From NCBI GenBank assembly GCA_902471875.1, contig CABRLN010000005.1:25006-89005 (forward strand): a stretch of DNA of 64,000 bases, given 5' to 3'. How positions within the stretch are numbered: position 1 is the first letter of the stretch; each line of letters begins with the position of its first letter. Shown piece by piece: positions 8,961 through 16,957 of this stretch. The DNA comes from an uncultured Clostridium sp. GTDB taxonomy: Bacteria > Bacillota > Clostridia > Oscillospirales > Acutalibacteraceae. Position numbers and translations under genes: made by a program. Below the pieces are notes generated by a model. That model saw only the letters and a program-made list of their open reading frames with translations. It did not search any database and had not been told where the DNA came from.

Positions 8961-10052
8961 ATGAAAGTAAAATTTTGTATATGTATATTTCTTTGTGCCT
9001 TGTATGCTATATGCTGCGGCTGTTCAAATACGGAGGCTACACAAAATACGTTTTTTTCAGCATCGGCAGCATCATCGGAAAAAGACACAACAAATCCTAC
9101 AGAAAATACAACAAAAATTCGAAGTACTTCCGAAGTGTATGAAGGCAAATCTTACATAGCATCACCAAATTATATTAAGAATAGCTATGTTGATATTAAT
9201 AATACGCCATCAAAGGGCAGGTATTGCTATAGTCAGCTTACTGACGAACAAAAACTGTGCTATGAAAAATTAAGGCTTATGATAAAAGAGCTTAAAAATT
9301 CCTTTTATTGGAATGATAGAAGCTGTAATACACAACAAATTGACCAATTGCTTACTTATATAACATACGACTATCCTGAGTATTTTTGGTTTTCGAAGGA
9401 GAATTTTTATACCGAAACAATTAATAACAAAATAGTATTTAGGGTTATTTTACATTATGAATATACAAGGGAAGAGGTTCTTGAACTTCAGGCACAGTTA
9501 AAACCTGTAATCGACAGGTATTTTAGCAGTGCTTCAAGCCTTAAAACAGATTATGAAAAGGCACTGTATGCATATGAGTATATAATTGATAATACAGTAT
9601 ATAATCAAAAAAATGCCACAGCGGGTTATACTACTTTTGCAGAAATGGAAAACAAGCAAATAATTGCATGCTGGAATATAACCGGAGTTTTCTTAAACGG
9701 TGATGCTATTTGCCGGGGTTACACGCAGGCATATCAATATTTAATGAATCTTCAGGGTATAGAATGCGCTTATGTTTACGGTGACAACCATTGTTGGAAT
9801 TTAACAAAACTTGACGGTGATTGGTATTATACCGATATAACATGGGGTGACCCGCTGTTAGAATCGGTTGATTCTAAAACAGGAGAAAAAATTTATACAG
9901 AAACAGGTATTGACTACCGATATTTTAATATGACAACTCAACAGCTTTTGCAAATACACACCCCTGACCCTTACTTTAAGCTGTCACTTCCTGTTTGTAC
10001 AGCAACAAAGGATAATTATTTTGTTAAAAATAATATTCAAATACCGGAATAA
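8961..10052 (+). CDS. Lipoprotein with transglutaminase-like domain
   Basis: This is a surface lipoprotein of 363 residues. The N-terminus MKVKFCICIFLCALYAICCG ends in a Cys-rich lipobox (CCGC; lipid site at about Cys20 or Cys21). A Ser/Thr-rich linker follows, then a domain with the papain-like transglutaminase triad: Cys in DAICRGYTQAYQY near residue 252, His in GDNHCWNL near 277, and Asp in YYTDITWGDP near 293. Such domains act as proteases, peptide cross-linkers or inactive binding modules at the cell surface. The strong AAAGGAGGG site at 8948-8956 fixes the ATG at 8961. The gene is monocistronic, ending at a terminator shared with trmD on the other strand. Confidence 0.8.
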   Translation: MKVKFCICIFLCALYAICCGCSNTEATQNTFFSASAASSEKDTTNPTENTTKIRSTSEVYEGKSYIASPNYIKNSYVDINNTPSKGRYCYSQLTDEQKLCYEKLRLMIKELKNSFYWNDRSCNTQQIDQLLTYITYDYPEYFWFSKENFYTETINNKIVFRVILHYEYTREEVLELQAQLKPVIDRYFSSASSLKTDYEKALYAYEYIIDNTVYNQKNATAGYTTFAEMENKQIIACWNITGVFLNGDAICRGYTQAYQYLMNLQGIECAYVYGDNHCWNLTKLDGDWYYTDITWGDPLLESVDSKTGEKIYTETGIDYRYFNMTTQQLLQIHTPDPYFKLSLPVCTATKDNYFVKNNIQIPE

Positions 10053-10101
10053 AAAGTATATACTTAAAAACAAGCTCATTATTTAATTGATGCATATTGA
10101 A

Positions 10102-10136
10102 AAGGCAACAGAAATTTCCTGTTGCCTTAATTTTTT
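10102..10136. terminator. Bidirectional terminator between the lipoprotein and trmD
   Basis: AAGGCAACA (10102-10110) pairs with TGTTGCCTT (10120-10128), followed by a T run on the plus strand and preceded by A residues that give T residues on the minus strand. It serves two convergent genes. Confidence 0.8.
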
Positions 10137-10137
10137 A

Positions 10138-10860
10138 TTATTCACTTAACAGCTTTTTATCATTCTTAGTAAGCTCAATTTTTTCAAACATATCAGGTCG
10201 GCGTTCTTTTGTGCGTATTAATGACTGTTTACGGCGCCAATTGTCAACATTAGCATGGTGACCCGACAAAAGCACCGATGGTACCTCTATATCCCTCCAA
10301 ACGGAAGGCTTTGTATATTGAGGGTATTCCAGTAATCCACTGTAATGACTTTCTTCTGTAAAACATTCATCATTTGAAAGTACACCCGGAAGCATTCTGC
10401 AAACAGCGTCTGTAAGTACCATTGCAGGAAGCTCACCTCCTGTAAGTACATAATCACCGACAGATATTTCTTCGTCAACCAACAAATCAAGCACACGTTG
10501 GTCAACCCCCTCGTAGTGTCCGCATAATATGCATAAGTTTTCATATTCTGTTGCCATACTTTTAACAATATTTTGGTTAAGTACCTTTCCTACAGGTGAC
10601 ATATAAATAAAGTGCGGTCTTTTACCCAGCTTGCTGCAAATATCTTCAAAGCACAGTGCTATAGGCTGGGTTTTCATAACCATTCCCATACCTCCGCCAT
10701 ATGGAGTGTCATCTACTCTTTTATGCTTATCAAAAGCATAGTCACGCAGCTGGTGATACTCAATTTCTACAGCACCTTTATTTATCGCTCTGCCAATAAT
10801 GCTTTCACTTAGTACAGCCTTACACATTTCAGGGAACAATGTTATAATATCAATCCTCAT
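10138..10860 (-). CDS. trmD: tRNA (guanine37-N1)-methyltransferase
   Basis: TrmD methylates G37 next to the anticodon, using S-adenosylmethionine, and so prevents +1 frameshifting. The 240-residue product has the N-terminal RIDIITLFPEM, the strand YHQLRDYAFDKHKRVDDTPY, and the trefoil-knot AdoMet site LCGHYEGVDQRV followed by SVGDYVLTGGELPA. The C-terminus has the usual RRKQSL helix. I chose the ATG at 10860; a TTG two codons upstream is closer to the GAAGGG site and cannot be excluded. The start overlaps the end of rimM by 11 bases, so the two are one operon, as in many Firmicutes. Confidence 0.96.
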   Translation of the reverse strand: MRIDIITLFPEMCKAVLSESIIGRAINKGAVEIEYHQLRDYAFDKHKRVDDTPYGGGMGMVMKTQPIALCFEDICSKLGKRPHFIYMSPVGKVLNQNIVKSMATEYENLCILCGHYEGVDQRVLDLLVDEEISVGDYVLTGGELPAMVLTDAVCRMLPGVLSNDECFTEESHYSGLLEYPQYTKPSVWRDIEVPSVLLSGHHANVDNWRRKQSLIRTKERRPDMFEKIELTKNDKKLLSE

Positions 10861-11359
10861 TATCAAAAATTCCCTTCAAAGGCTTTATTAATACCTTTTT
10901 CTCCTCAAGGTTAATTTCTTTAACAACATCATCAATTACAGGAATTAAATAATCATTTTTATTATTATCTGTTACTTGGTAAACATCGTTAGCACCCGTT
11001 TTAAAAACGTCTGTCAATTTACCGTAAACTGTGCCATTATCAATATCTATAACCAACAAGCCTATTAAATCTTGAATAAAATATTCACCATCACTCAGTT
11101 TGGCATCGTTTCTGTTCATATAAAGAATTTTACCTCTAAGCTTGTCAGCTTCTTCAATACTGTCAATCCCTTTTGCCTTAACTATTGCAATATTTTTGTG
11201 TGCTCGTGATGATACGCTTAGCTTTGTTTTGCCATTAGTAAGATAAAGAGTTTTAAAGCCGCATAAAAATTGTGGAGAGTCGCACCATGGGTCAACTCTA
11301 AGTTCACCTTTTAAGCCGTGTGTTCCGACTATTTTGCCTATTTCCAAATATTGTTCCAT
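10850..11359 (-). CDS. rimM: 16S rRNA processing/maturation protein RimM
   Basis: RimM helps assemble the head of the 30S subunit by binding ribosomal protein S19 and assists 16S rRNA maturation. The 169-residue protein has the N-terminal beta-barrel block EIGKIVGTHGLKGELRVDPW, the linker SIEEADKLRGKILYM, and a C-terminal PRC-barrel with YFIQDLIGLLV and the terminal block IPVIDDVVKEINLEEKKV. The gene starts at an ATG behind AGGGTG-like purines and a clear promoter at 11394-11422. It is translationally coupled to trmD. Confidence 0.94.
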   Translation of the reverse strand: MEQYLEIGKIVGTHGLKGELRVDPWCDSPQFLCGFKTLYLTNGKTKLSVSSRAHKNIAIVKAKGIDSIEEADKLRGKILYMNRNDAKLSDGEYFIQDLIGLLVIDIDNGTVYGKLTDVFKTGANDVYQVTDNNKNDYLIPVIDDVVKEINLEEKKVLIKPLKGIFDNED

Positions 11360-11393
11360 AATATATCTACACCCTTGCGTTTATTTTAGATTA

Positions 11394-11422
11394 ATTTTAT
11401 CATATACCCATTTACTTTGCAA
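11394..11422 (-). promoter_or_regulatory. Promoter of rimM-trmD
   Basis: On the minus strand TTGCAA (11422-11417), a 17-bp spacer and TAAAAT (11399-11394) form a near-consensus sigma-A promoter. A TG dinucleotide two bases before the -10 makes it an extended -10. Confidence 0.7.
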
Positions 11423-11609
11423 TAAAAGTGTTTATGCTGTTTTGGTTAACTTAAACAATAGTAAAAAGATGATATTGATATGAAATAATTTTGCTAGCCG
11501 ATAGTGTTTACATATTTACATTTTTTACAAATCTATAGTCAGAAATAACAAAAAATAATCATAATATTAAAAAAATAATGACATTAAAGCTAAACTTTAC
11601 CTAATTTTC
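11423..11609. other. Divergent intergenic spacer, no feature recognised
   Basis: This is AT-rich DNA between the rimM promoter and the HPr promoter. No hairpin, repeat or operator-like palindrome stood out. Confidence 0.4.
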
Positions 11610-11637
11610 TTGACGGTTATTTCTATTGTGTTATAAT
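11610..11637 (+). promoter_or_regulatory. Promoter of the HPr gene
   Basis: TTGACG (11610-11615), a 16-bp spacer and a perfect TATAAT (11632-11637) are present. The leader to the ATG at 11692 is about 48 bases. Confidence 0.75.
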
Positions 11638-11691
11638 AGCAATATCAATTATTGATATTAACTAATTATTATTGAGTGCGAGGGATTTATT

Positions 11692-11955
11692 ATGTATGTA
11701 AAAGAAGTAGAAGTGCAAAATCAGGTTGGTCTTCATGCCCGTCCGGCAACATTTTTTATCCAAAAAGCTAACGAATTTAAATCTTCCATTTGGGTAGAAA
11801 AGGATGAAAGACGAGTTAATGCAAAAAGTTTGCTTGGTGTGCTTTCTTTAGGTATTGTTGGCGGTACAACAATAAAAATTATTGCTGACGGAAATGATGA
11901 GGCTGCAGCTGTTGACGGTTTGGTGCAGCTTGTAGATTCTGGCTTCTCAGAATAA
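11692..11955 (+). CDS. HPr-family phosphocarrier protein
   Basis: HPr carries phosphate from enzyme I to sugar-specific EII proteins. In low-GC Gram-positives it is also phosphorylated on Ser46 by HPr kinase for carbon catabolite control. The 87-residue product carries VGLHARPATFF with His15 and RVNAKSLLGVLSLGI with Ser46, so both regulatory residues are present and it is not a Crh-type protein. It is monocistronic, with a strong promoter at 11610 and a terminator at 11999, and no enzyme I gene is adjacent. GAGGG at 11680-11684 is the ribosome site. Confidence 0.93.
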   Translation: MYVKEVEVQNQVGLHARPATFFIQKANEFKSSIWVEKDERRVNAKSLLGVLSLGIVGGTTIKIIADGNDEAAAVDGLVQLVDSGFSE

Positions 11956-11998
11956 TTTACAGGTATAGGTTTAACAAATTTAACACTCAAATTTAAAG

Positions 11999-12028
11999 GG
12001 GCTTTCCAATTGCGGAAGGCTCTTTTTG
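11999..12028 (+). terminator. Intrinsic terminator of the HPr gene
   Basis: GGGCTTTCC (11999-12007) pairs with GGAAGGCTC (12014-12022) with two wobble pairs, followed by TTTTTGTT. Confidence 0.75.
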
Positions 12029-12139
12029 TTATGGTATTAATACTTTAACAGTAATTGACATCGTTTGGACATATTTGGATATATGATAAATATTATGTAT
12101 CTGCTAATTTTTGTAATTATATTTTTAAATATTGCGCTA

Positions 12140-12168
12140 TTGAAGAATATTGGATTATGTGATAAAAT
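12140..12168 (+). promoter_or_regulatory. Promoter of thyX
   Basis: TTGAAG (12140-12145), a 17-bp spacer and TAAAAT (12163-12168), with a TG two bases ahead, lie about 47 bp before the thyX start. Confidence 0.65.
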
Positions 12169-12215
12169 TACAAAGAATGTAATAATCAGTCTTAATGGAA
12201 TTGGGAGGAGAAAAA

Positions 12216-13025
12216 ATGTCAGTTACTGTAAAATTAATAGCATATACGCCTAATCCGGAACAAACTGTAGCTGCCGCGGCAAAGCTGTGCTATTCACCGT
12301 CAAGGGTTGAGAATATTCTTGATGGCTTAGACGAAGAAAAAAGCCGCAGTTTTGTAGAAATGCTGTCCTCACTGGGGCACGAAAGTCCTATGGAGCATGT
12401 AAGCTTTACCTTTGGAATAGACGGTATTTCAAGGGCCTGCTCTCACCAACTTGTAAGACATAGAATAGCCTCGTACAGTCAGCAGTCACAACGCTATGTT
12501 GATGGCAATAAGTTTAGTTTTGTAACACCCCCTTCAATAGCGAATTGTCCCGAAGCCCTTGAAGAATATAACAAGGCAATTGACGCACAAAGCAAAGCAT
12601 ATTCTTTAGTAAGAGATGCACTTGTATGTAACAGTATAAAAAATACTGATGATGGCAAAAGTCTTATGGGCACTAATGACCATATTATTAATGCATATAA
12701 AGAAATTAACAAAACTCGCTGTTCGGCTTTTATAAAACAAGCTAACGAAGACGCTCGTTTTATTTTACCTAATGCATGTACAACTTCCATAGTGGTAACA
12801 ATGAATGTAAGGTCGCTGCATAATTTCTTTGACCACAGATGCTGTAACAGAGCACAGTGGGAAATTAGAGAGGTTGCTATTGAAATGCTAAAGCAATGCA
12901 GAGCTGTTGCACCATCGTTGTTTGTCGGTGCAGGTCCCCGTTGCTTACGTGGTTCTTGTCCGGAGGGAAAGATGTGCTGCGGCAGAACAAAAGAAGTAAG
13001 AGAATTTTTTAAATCTTTTGATTAG
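12216..13025 (+). CDS. thyX: Flavin-dependent thymidylate synthase
   Basis: ThyX makes dTMP from dUMP using FAD, NADPH and methylene-tetrahydrofolate. The 269-residue protein has the diagnostic motif RHRIASYSQQSQRY at residue 81 (RHR-x2-S-x4-S), an ESPMEHVSFTF block that binds flavin and nucleotide, and DARFILPNACTTSIVVTMN. The C-terminus is Cys-rich (CLRGSCPEGKMCCG), a tail I recall from other clostridial ThyX proteins and a possible metal or redox site. The start at 12216 is set by GGGAGGAG at 12203-12210; an in-frame ATG at 12195 precedes that site and is rejected. Thymidylate kinase follows 110 bases later, which makes a short dTTP pathway unit. Confidence 0.95.
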   Translation: MSVTVKLIAYTPNPEQTVAAAAKLCYSPSRVENILDGLDEEKSRSFVEMLSSLGHESPMEHVSFTFGIDGISRACSHQLVRHRIASYSQQSQRYVDGNKFSFVTPPSIANCPEALEEYNKAIDAQSKAYSLVRDALVCNSIKNTDDGKSLMGTNDHIINAYKEINKTRCSAFIKQANEDARFILPNACTTSIVVTMNVRSLHNFFDHRCCNRAQWEIREVAIEMLKQCRAVAPSLFVGAGPRCLRGSCPEGKMCCGRTKEVREFFKSFD

Positions 13026-13135
13026 TTTTGTAATAAGAGTTTACAAAGCTTATAAACTTTGTAATAGTTAAAATGTTTTATTAATATTAACCCTGCAAAG
13101 AATTCTCTAATAAAAAAACAAAAGAGGTTAACCCT

Positions 13136-13810
13136 ATGAATAAAGGTAAATTAATAGTACTTGACGGTCTTGATGGCAGCGGTAAGGCTACACAAACGGA
13201 TTTGTTGACAAAAAAGCTAATACAAAAAGGGTTACAGGTAAAGCACATTAGCTTTCCTGATTATAATAATCCGTCATCATCTCTTGTAAAAATGTATCTT
13301 AACGGCAGTTTTGGCGGTAATCCTAATGATGTTAACGCCTATGCAGCATCGTCTTTTTATGCCGTTGACAGATATGCCAGTTATAAACAGTTTTGGCAGC
13401 AGGACTATGCAAACGGTACAATAATTATAGCAGACAGATATTCAACCTCAAACGCTATATATCAACTTTCAAAGGTTGATACTTATGAGAAGTCGAAATT
13501 TTTGCAATGGCTGGAATATTACGAGTATGGTTTGTTGCAATTGCCAAAGCCTGACGCTGTTATTTTTTTAGATATGCCTATTGAAATATCGCAAAAACTT
13601 TTAACCGAGCGTTACAAAGGCGACAACAGCAAAAAAGATTTACATGAAAGTAATTTTGAATTTTTGCAGCAGTGCAGACAGTCAGCGTTATTTTCAGCAA
13701 AAGAACAAAGCTGGAGTATTATTAGCTGTGCAGAGAATGGTCAACCGCGTTCTATTGAAGATATTCATCACGATGTTATTTCTTTGGCAGAAAAAATAGT
13801 CTGTATTTAA
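13136..13810 (+). CDS. tmk: Thymidylate kinase (dTMP kinase family)
   Basis: It phosphorylates dTMP to dTDP in the cytoplasm. The 224-residue product has the P-loop LDGLDGSGKATQTDLL, the nucleotide-binding ADRYSTSNAIYQ, VIFLDMPIEISQKLL, and a lid region with RYKGDNSKKDLHE. It differs from ordinary Tmk in having GSGKATQ instead of GAGKST/TTQ and a SFPDYNNPSSSLVKMYL segment instead of REPGGT. That is the pattern of the divergent Tmk branch found in some Clostridia. The neighbour thyX supports the dTMP substrate. The ribosome site AGAGGTT precedes the ATG. Confidence 0.88.
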   Translation: MNKGKLIVLDGLDGSGKATQTDLLTKKLIQKGLQVKHISFPDYNNPSSSLVKMYLNGSFGGNPNDVNAYAASSFYAVDRYASYKQFWQQDYANGTIIIADRYSTSNAIYQLSKVDTYEKSKFLQWLEYYEYGLLQLPKPDAVIFLDMPIEISQKLLTERYKGDNSKKDLHESNFEFLQQCRQSALFSAKEQSWSIISCAENGQPRSIEDIHHDVISLAEKIVCI

Positions 13811-13864
13811 AAAATATAAGTGAAGTTTTTATGGTATTATACCAACTAAAGGAAGTAATTTTAA

Positions 13865-14755
13865 ATGTATTTTTTTAAAGAGCCTGAAATTTCTGACAGA
13901 TTGTGGGTTAATGAAATTTTAAAGGGTGTATCCATACTTAATTGTGATGCATGTTTTGGCACAACATATATTTGGCATAATGAGTATGGTACAAAAATAT
14001 GCCATTTTAAAGACTTTTACCTTGTTGCCTATACTTTTGATGAAGGTTTTATTTACTTTGATTTTCCTATAGGTAACGGTAATGTACAAGAGGCTGTTGA
14101 TTTTATGGTAAGCTATGCTGAGGCAAACAACCTTAAATATTCAATAGCAGCGTCAGGTGAAGATCAGCTGCAACAGCTAAAGCAAATTTTACCCGACACC
14201 AAATACACAGTGGTTACCAGCCGTGATAATGCTGAGTACATTTATCTTTCTGAAAATCTTGCGGAATTAAAGGGCAGAAAATACCACAGTAAGCGTAATC
14301 ATTTGACAAATTTTATAAAAACATATAACTATACAACAGAATTGCTAAATGAAGGAAATTTTGCAGATGCATTGAAAGTAAATGATATTTGGTGTATGGA
14401 ACACGGAGGTCATGAAGACACAGGAGAGATTAGTGAAAAATGTGCCATACACAAGGCTTTTAAATATTTTAACCAACTGGGATTTAGCGGAATGCTGTTG
14501 AGAGTTGACGGTAATCCGGTGGCTATGACAATAGGTGAAGAGATTAATGAAAATTGCTATGTTGTTCATTTTGAAAAAGCAGTTTCAGGCATAAACAATG
14601 CTTATACAGCAATAAATAATCTTTTTTCAAAAACATTAACCAAATATAAATATATTAACCGTGAAGAGGATATGGGGATAGAGGGACTTCGTAAAGCAAA
14701 GCTTTCTTATAAGCCTGACATATTATTGGAAAAATATATTTTTACTATAAAATAG
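13865..14755 (+). CDS. DUF2156 (phosphatidylglycerol lysyltransferase C-terminal-like) protein
   Basis: This is a GNAT-fold protein of 296 residues belonging to DUF2156, the soluble part of MprF-type enzymes. Recognisable blocks are ILNCDACFGTTYIWHNEYG at residues 19-37, KYHSKRNHLTNFIKTY near residue 140, GFSGMLLRVDGNPVAMTIGE and the C-terminal NREEDMGIEGLRKAKLSYKP. No membrane segments are present, so it is probably cytoplasmic. In MprF the domain moves an amino acid from aminoacyl-tRNA to a lipid; stand-alone members have no agreed substrate. A GNAT acetyltransferase follows 29 bases later, a pairing I have seen in other Firmicutes. Confidence 0.8.
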   Translation: MYFFKEPEISDRLWVNEILKGVSILNCDACFGTTYIWHNEYGTKICHFKDFYLVAYTFDEGFIYFDFPIGNGNVQEAVDFMVSYAEANNLKYSIAASGEDQLQQLKQILPDTKYTVVTSRDNAEYIYLSENLAELKGRKYHSKRNHLTNFIKTYNYTTELLNEGNFADALKVNDIWCMEHGGHEDTGEISEKCAIHKAFKYFNQLGFSGMLLRVDGNPVAMTIGEEINENCYVVHFEKAVSGINNAYTAINNLFSKTLTKYKYINREEDMGIEGLRKAKLSYKPDILLEKYIFTIK

Positions 14756-14784
14756 TATATATTATAAATGATAGGAACGATTTT

Positions 14785-15636
14785 ATGAGGTGCTTTACAC
14801 CTGACAACAAATATTTACAGCAAATTAAATATCTTTGTTCCATATGTTTTAATATGGAGAAAGAAGAGGTTGATTACGTTTTTGATAATAATTATATTTC
14901 CACGGAAATATGTTATGCAATAGAAGACAAAAATAAAATTTGCTGTATGCTTTTTACAGTACCCTGTACAATGGTCAATGATAATAAAAATATAAAGGGG
15001 CATTATATTTATGGTGCTTGTACATCACCGGATTATAGGCACAGGGGGTTAATGCACCGTTTGATAGAGTATGCACTTTGTAAGCGTAAAAGCATTGGCG
15101 ATAATTTTTCGGTTTTATTGCCTGCTAACAAAGAACTGTACAATTTTTATGGTGCTATGGGCTATGCTCCGTTATATAAAGCAAGCAACAGCTATATTAA
15201 TAAAAGTGAGCTTCCGGTTCTGCCAAGCAAGGTTAGTTATACAGACAATGTTTCAATTGACTTTATGCACAGCTTGAGAAGCACTGTTTGCAGCAATTAT
15301 ACAGGAACTATATTGTATAGCAACAATGTTCTTTCTTATGCAGTTAAATATGCAAAAGAATGTAACGGTGGTGCTGTGCATTGCCAATATGGCTATATAA
15401 TATATGCTTATGATGATAATAACTGTATGATTGTTTTAGAGCTTATGTGTATGCCAAAACATCTTAAAATAATGCTTGGCGTACTTAACAGTATTTGTAC
15501 AAGCAAGAAACTGCTTTTAAGGCTTCCGATATGGCTGAAAAATAGTAACGAGCATTTTGGTATGATAAATATTTTTGATGATTTAATAAATAGAGAGGAT
15601 ATGATAAGTGCCTATTTGGGACTTACATTTGATTAA
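14785..15636 (+). CDS. GNAT-family N-acetyltransferase
   Basis: This is a 283-residue protein with an N-terminal acetyl-CoA-binding GNAT domain: YIYGACTSPDYRHRGLMHRL carries the Q/R-x-x-G-x-G/A-like pyrophosphate loop (RHRGLM), and LPANKELYNFYGAMGYAPL is the usual C-terminal strand-helix. The remaining 130 residues resemble the second half of Eis-like two-domain acetyltransferases. The acceptor is unknown. It sits between the DUF2156 gene and the DJ-1 gene in the same direction with small gaps, so the group 13865-16826 is likely one transcript. Confidence 0.8.
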   Translation: MRCFTPDNKYLQQIKYLCSICFNMEKEEVDYVFDNNYISTEICYAIEDKNKICCMLFTVPCTMVNDNKNIKGHYIYGACTSPDYRHRGLMHRLIEYALCKRKSIGDNFSVLLPANKELYNFYGAMGYAPLYKASNSYINKSELPVLPSKVSYTDNVSIDFMHSLRSTVCSNYTGTILYSNNVLSYAVKYAKECNGGAVHCQYGYIIYAYDDNNCMIVLELMCMPKHLKIMLGVLNSICTSKKLLLRLPIWLKNSNEHFGMINIFDDLINREDMISAYLGLTFD

Positions 15637-15690
15637 TATAAATTTTAGTATTAATTTTTTATCTGCTGTTATATGAAAGGATGGTTTAAT

Positions 15691-16245
15691 ATGATTTATG
15701 TATTTTTAGCAGACGGATTTGAAGTAACAGAGGCTCTTACCACGGTTGATATTTTAAGGAGAGGTAAACTGGAGGTTAAAACTGTTGCTGTTGGTACTAA
15801 TGGCAATACAGTAATGTCTTCGCATAATATTGCTGTAACGGCTGATGTAAACGAAAAAGAGATTGCAAAAGACAAATTGCAAGGTGTTATTTTGCCGGGT
15901 GGTATGCCGGGTACGACAAATCTTGAAAAATCAGAAGTTGTAGCAGACTTTGTAAATTATTGTGTAAAAAGTAATCTCATAGTAGGTGCTATTTGCGCAG
16001 CACCGTCTGTATTGGGCAAAATGGGTATTTTAAACGGTAAAAAGGCAACCTGCTTTCCGGGGTTTGAAGAGTATCTTAAGGATGCTGATTTTACAGGAGA
16101 TTTTGCTGTAACTGACGGCTTAGTTGTAACAGGTAAGGGCATGGGTGCTACCATTCCTTTTGCACTAAAACTGCTTAAACTGTTTAAAGATGCTGAAACA
16201 GCCAATAATGTATTTGAGTCTTTGCAATGTCCTTATAATATATGA
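15691..16245 (+). CDS. DJ-1/PfpI-family protein (DJ-1 subgroup)
   Basis: The cytoplasmic DJ-1 superfamily includes glyoxalase III and deglycase-like activities and stress sensors. The 184-residue product has the DJ-1 subgroup pattern: LADGFEVTEALTTVDILRR with conserved Glu14, LPGGMPGTTNL, and the nucleophile elbow GAICAAPSVLG with Cys102. I chose the ATG at 15691 with AAGGATG 7 bases upstream, not the ATG at 15673. Its stop overlaps the start of the 5-formyl-THF cyclo-ligase gene by 4 bases (ATGA). The exact reaction is not predictable. Confidence 0.9.
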   Translation: MIYVFLADGFEVTEALTTVDILRRGKLEVKTVAVGTNGNTVMSSHNIAVTADVNEKEIAKDKLQGVILPGGMPGTTNLEKSEVVADFVNYCVKSNLIVGAICAAPSVLGKMGILNGKKATCFPGFEEYLKDADFTGDFAVTDGLVVTGKGMGATIPFALKLLKLFKDAETANNVFESLQCPYNI

Positions 16246-16826
16246 TTAAAAATTCTTTAAAAAACTGTAAAAATCAGTTAAGACAAAAATATAAAGCCAT
16301 ACGTGACAGTATAACTGATACTCAGCGTACAGATTATAATCAAAAAATATTTAACGCTGTTATTAACAGTGATATTTTTAAAAAAGCTGATACTATATAT
16401 GCTTATGCATCAATAGGCAGTGAGGTTGAAACTTATCGAATAATTGATTATGCTCTTAAGCAGAGAAAAAAGGTAGCACTGCCTTATTGTATTCCTAATA
16501 CGGCTTTGATGGATTTTTACTATATAAGCAGTTTTAATCAGCTTAAAAAGGGAGCCTTCGGTGTACCGGAGCCTGCTCCGAATTGTAACGAAAAGGCTGA
16601 AAATAAAAACTCCTTAATTTTTGTTCCTGCTCTTGCCTTTGATAAAAATGGAATGCGCATGGGTTACGGTAAAGGCTACTATGACAGGTTTCTGACTAAT
16701 TTTACAGGAATTAAGGTTGGGCTTTGCTATAGTAAATGTATCAGCCGTTGTATTTTACATAATCACTTTGACAGATGTGTAGATTACATAATTACAGATA
16801 ATTTTACAAAATTTATTGCAAAATAA
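16242..16826 (+). CDS. 5-formyltetrahydrofolate cyclo-ligase
   Basis: It converts 5-formyl-THF to 5,10-methenyl-THF with ATP, returning stored folate to the one-carbon pool. The 194-residue protein has the N-terminal RQKYKAIRDSITD helix, a IYAYASIGSEVET block, and the diagnostic C-terminal LIFVPALAFDKNGMRMGYGK followed by GYYDRFL, which binds ATP phosphates. Length and order match the YgfA/YqgN family. The ATG overlaps the DJ-1 stop (translational coupling). It complements folD at 60776 and thyX at 12216 in the same window. Confidence 0.92.
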   Translation: MIKNSLKNCKNQLRQKYKAIRDSITDTQRTDYNQKIFNAVINSDIFKKADTIYAYASIGSEVETYRIIDYALKQRKKVALPYCIPNTALMDFYYISSFNQLKKGAFGVPEPAPNCNEKAENKNSLIFVPALAFDKNGMRMGYGKGYYDRFLTNFTGIKVGLCYSKCISRCILHNHFDRCVDYIITDNFTKFIAK

Positions 16827-16957
16827 CAAATTTTAGGTTATTATATAATTTAAACAGCTGTGCTGTATAGCAATTATAACAGATAAAATGTATTATTTAT
16901 GTGCATTTGCAGCAAATACCATTAAGTTGTACTACTTGAAGAAAGGAACACAGCTAT

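Noticed and set aside
12065..12253. 62-codon hydrophobic open frame before thyX
   Set aside because: It spans the thyX promoter and ribosome site and overlaps the thyX start; no ribosome site of its own.
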